A stretch of 64,000 nucleotides of DNA from Clavaria fumosa. Its lineage: Eukaryota > Basidiomycota > Agaricomycetes > Agaricales > Clavariaceae. The DNA is taken from the NCBI GenBank assembly GCA_951802425.1, contig OX637802.1, positions 2,852,001 to 2,916,000 of the forward strand, in the 5' to 3' direction. The position numbers and the translations under genes were made by a program. Positions 61,317 to 64,000 of this stretch are shown one piece after another; position 1 is the stretch's first letter, and the number at the start of each line of letters is the position of its first letter. The notes beneath the pieces were generated by a model that had not been told where the DNA came from, did no database searches, and worked only from the letters and a program-made list of their open reading frames with translations.

Positions 61317-64000
61317 ATGCTCGCTGCCCACCTTGCCCAGTACCCTCTTTATCTCAATGTCGACTTGAACAACTATGCTGTATATGCAGCCCCCTCCTCC
61401 TCCAAATTGGCAAGCGCCGTGCCCCACTCCGATAACATGACGCCTCAACAGCGCAAGGTCGAAAGAGCTTGCGACCATTGTCGACGCAGAAAAACAAAGT
61501 GCGATGGAATGAAAATGCCTGATCACGTCTGTTCAAACTGTCTCCAAAGCTTCAAACACTGCACTTATCTGTGCGCCTACGGTTTCTCTCTCTCCGTTCC
61601 TGTCCTTTTTTGACACAACCCAAGGGAAGCCTCTCAACCCAGGGGACCACCAAAAGCGTCTGTCTTTCTATTCTTTCCTCCACTGTTTGGGAAATGCTGC
61701 TGATGGTCGACTTTCAAGTTATGTCTCCAACCTCGAAGACCGCATGGAACATTTGGAGGCGTTATTGGAGAAGGTGAGCGCTTTGTCCGTTCTCGCAAGA
61801 GACACATAAAATACTATGACTAATCTATTCACCTTTATTGCCACCCTCCATGCAGGTCAAGCCTGGCGTCGATTTCTCCTCGGAGCTTGGACCACCCATC
61901 GTTCGCGACTCCTGGAAGCACAACGAAGGCTCGCCAGTGCCAGCCCACAGCGGGCGTCCGCATGCCCGGTCAACCGCCCCGCACCCTCCCTCTAGCTCTC
62001 ATATGGCCTCCCAACACCTATCTCTGTCCCAACCGCGCGCTCTGAGCCACTCCCGTTCGATACATTTCCACCCCAATCACCACTCAGAGAAGTTACCCAC
62101 TCTGTCCCACGCACAATCTTATCTCCTGTCCATGTCTATGGATGTCTGCCTCAAGCCGAGATCGCCAACAAGCCTACGAAAAGAACCTTCTAACCTCAGC
62201 AGGCGGCCACCTGAAGAAGACGCGCGTTCGTCCGACGGCGGCTGCTCGTCTGAGAACGAGAGCGGCGTCATTTCACCGTCAGGTCAGTTTGTGCCCCTGA
62301 CCCTCGGGCGCTTCGAAAGCACCGGGGACGAGCATCTGCACGATAGTCAGCTCCGCTATCACGGTCTGTCCTCCATGTTCGGCGACATCGCGATCACTCG
62401 GAAGCTGAAGCAGGAGCATTATCGACATTTCGGCGCGAACTATCCCAGCATCTGTAAACACGAGAACAAGAAGGGCACCTTGCGACGACCGGAATTTTGG
62501 ACCACACCCCCTGTATGTATTGCTTGTGCCTCCAGAACGTCTCTATCTTTCTATGTACGAACAGTAGCTTATCTTGTCATAGTGGGAACTTGCCTGGGAA
62601 GGTCTCCAGGGTCATTCCTACTCCTTACTGCCAATCGTTCTCGCCCAGTTCCCTCCACCGGACCTCGCGCTCATCCTAATCAAGCTCTACTTCGCCAATT
62701 CCAATCCCTGCTTCCCGCTCCTGCACCAGCCCACATTTGAGAGACAGTGGGCGGAGCGGTTGTATGCACAGGATATCTGGTTCTCCGCGGTGTGCCTCGC
62801 AGTGTTCGCCGTCGCGAGTCGCTGGTGCGATGACCCGCGCGTCCTGGCGGAGTCCTTGGGCACGCCGGGCGTGGACACTGGTGGCGTGAATGGATACAAG
62901 GCGGGATGGGGGTATTTCAACGCGTGCCTCGGTCAGTACTGCGGACGCCGTTCTAGAAGCCCTTGTTGATACTCTCCGTGTACAGTTGTGCATCGGACGC
63001 GGAGGAGCGTGATACACCAAACCTGTCTTTTCGAAGTCCAAACGATTGCGGTAGGCTCGTTTTGTTATGGGACGCGCTGATCTAAAGACCTTATTTCTAG
63101 CTGATCTCAATATTTCTAAGAGGTTCTCAATTCGCTGCCGTTGGCTGGTACATGAGCAGTGTTGGCCTGCGCAAGCTGCAGGATCTCGGTGCACATCGTT
63201 CCAAACTCTACGGAGTGCGTCCGACTCGTGCGTCTCGTTTCTCGAAATTGTCATCCCATAGCTAGCGCCTGACAGCTAAGTGGAAACAGTGCAGGGGGAA
63301 CTCTGGAAACGCGTATTCTGGGTTCTTGTGACTTTCGACCGGACCACAAGCGTTTGTCTAGGCCGACCGCCATGCGTGTTCGAAGAGGAGTGAGGTCTTA
63401 GTCTTCTACATCAACTGGCCAGGCGCTGACACTGTAGCACGTTCCAGTACTGACATTGAACTGCCATTGGAAGTCGATGACGAATATTGGCACGACAACC
63501 CTAATCGACCCTTCTGTCAACCGACAGGCAAACCCTCCTTGGTGACAGGCTTCAACCTCATGATCAAGCTGATGCAGATATTCGCGGTCGTGTTGAGGAC
63601 TTTGGTGCGTTTCATGGCTCCGCTTGTGCCATGGGATTTCCCGAGCTGATATGTCGGGTGCTTTGTCGTTCAGTACGCCCCTAACAGACGTAAAGTACTG
63701 ATCGGCGCCCGAATCAAGCGCTGGGATGAGGAAGTTGTGCGCCACGTCAACACAGCAATGAAGGAATGGATGGATTCGGTGCCGGAACACCGTACGTCTT
63801 GCGCTCCCTCTCCCATCAGACATCGACAATCCAGGAATCCAAGAACTAAATGGATAGCTCTTCTAGTGAGGTGGACGCCTACAATGAAAGACGATGTGTT
63901 TGCGGAACAAGCCGCGACGAATTACAGCTTGTATTATATGCTGCGTATACTCCTCTACCGCCCCTTCACGAGATTTCAGTCGCTCCCGCCGTCGTCCTCG
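61317..64000 (+). CDS. Zn2Cys6 transcription factor, 3' end outside the window
   Basis: A fungal-specific binuclear zinc-cluster regulator of the XlnR/Gal4 type. The DNA-binding domain is CDHCRRRKTKCDGMKMPDHV followed by CSNCLQSFKHC, all six Cys present. After an intron (GTGCGC...CAAG) comes SQPRGPPKA, another intron, then the dimerisation coiled coil YVSNLEDRMEHLEALLEK. A Ser/His/Pro-rich linker fills 61855-62280. The regulatory domain (Fungal_trans) begins near LALILIKLYFANSNPCFPLL with LHQPTFERQWAERL. It continues over short exons with VGWYMSSVGLRKLQDLGAHR, LWKRVFWVLVTFDRTTSVCL, GRPPCV and LPLEVDDEYWHD, to YYMLRILLYRPF at the window edge. At least nine exons are visible. Target genes unknown. 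Confidence 0.87.

Overview
The window is nuclear DNA of a filamentous fungus, most likely an agaricomycete (basidiomycete). Genes are split by many 48-75 nt spliceosomal introns with GTRNGT...YAG borders. Gene spacing is tight. The conserved proteins (Bub2, Mia40, Mcm2, Rpc25, Ski3, Vps8, Cog2, Emi1-type, DUF6699, a Zn2Cys6 regulator) fit that group. I saw no rRNA, tRNA or CRISPR.

Layout. (1) 1-2254: no confident gene. (2) 2255-10437: the outstanding feature, one plus-strand gene made of about 83 exons. Its first 78 array introns are near-copies of one another, mostly 49-56 nt. They separate tiny exons (6-108 nt), every one of which is a multiple of three. When the introns are removed, one reading frame runs with no stop through 77 consecutive internal exons into a C-terminal part with three hydrophobic segments, a Cys-rich stretch and a charged tail. 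Most 36-nt exons encode one copy of a degenerate 12-residue repeat. All array introns are phase 0, so skipping any exon would keep the frame. (3) 10.8-26.7 kb: a compact housekeeping block: CAP-Gly protein, HAD hydrolase (-), Emi1/DUF3128 protein (+), large adaptin of AP-4 epsilon type (-), Bub2 GAP (+), Mia40 (+), Mcm2 (-), Rpc25 (-) and a G-protein alpha subunit (-). (4) 27696-33579: a full-length DIRS-order (PAT-like) tyrosine-recombinase retrotransposon on the minus strand, with Gag (one intron), RT-RNase H, tyrosine recombinase and split direct repeats in the order A-internal-B-A-B. (5) 33.6-36.6 kb: degenerate sequence without a convincing gene. (6) 36646-37872: an intronless DUF6699 gene with a 21-bp hairpin at its start codon. 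(7) 38778-44480: a second, plus-strand element with the same split-repeat architecture. It lacks Gag, RT and most of the recombinase, and its interior is nested tandem repeats; it looks like a non-autonomous partner of the first family. (8) 44.7-64 kb: Ski3 (-), a Cti6-like PHD-finger protein (+), Vps8 (+), Cog2 (-) and a Zn2Cys6 transcription factor cut off by the window end.

The conserved genes form no single pathway, though Vps8 (CORVET), Cog2 (Golgi tethering) and the adaptin all serve membrane traffic. Several lie as divergent pairs with short shared upstream regions (HAD/Emi1, adaptin/Bub2, Ski3/PHD, Cog2/Zn2Cys6). Family names were given by recognising protein motifs by eye; no database search was run. 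Exon borders were inferred from splice consensus and frame continuity.
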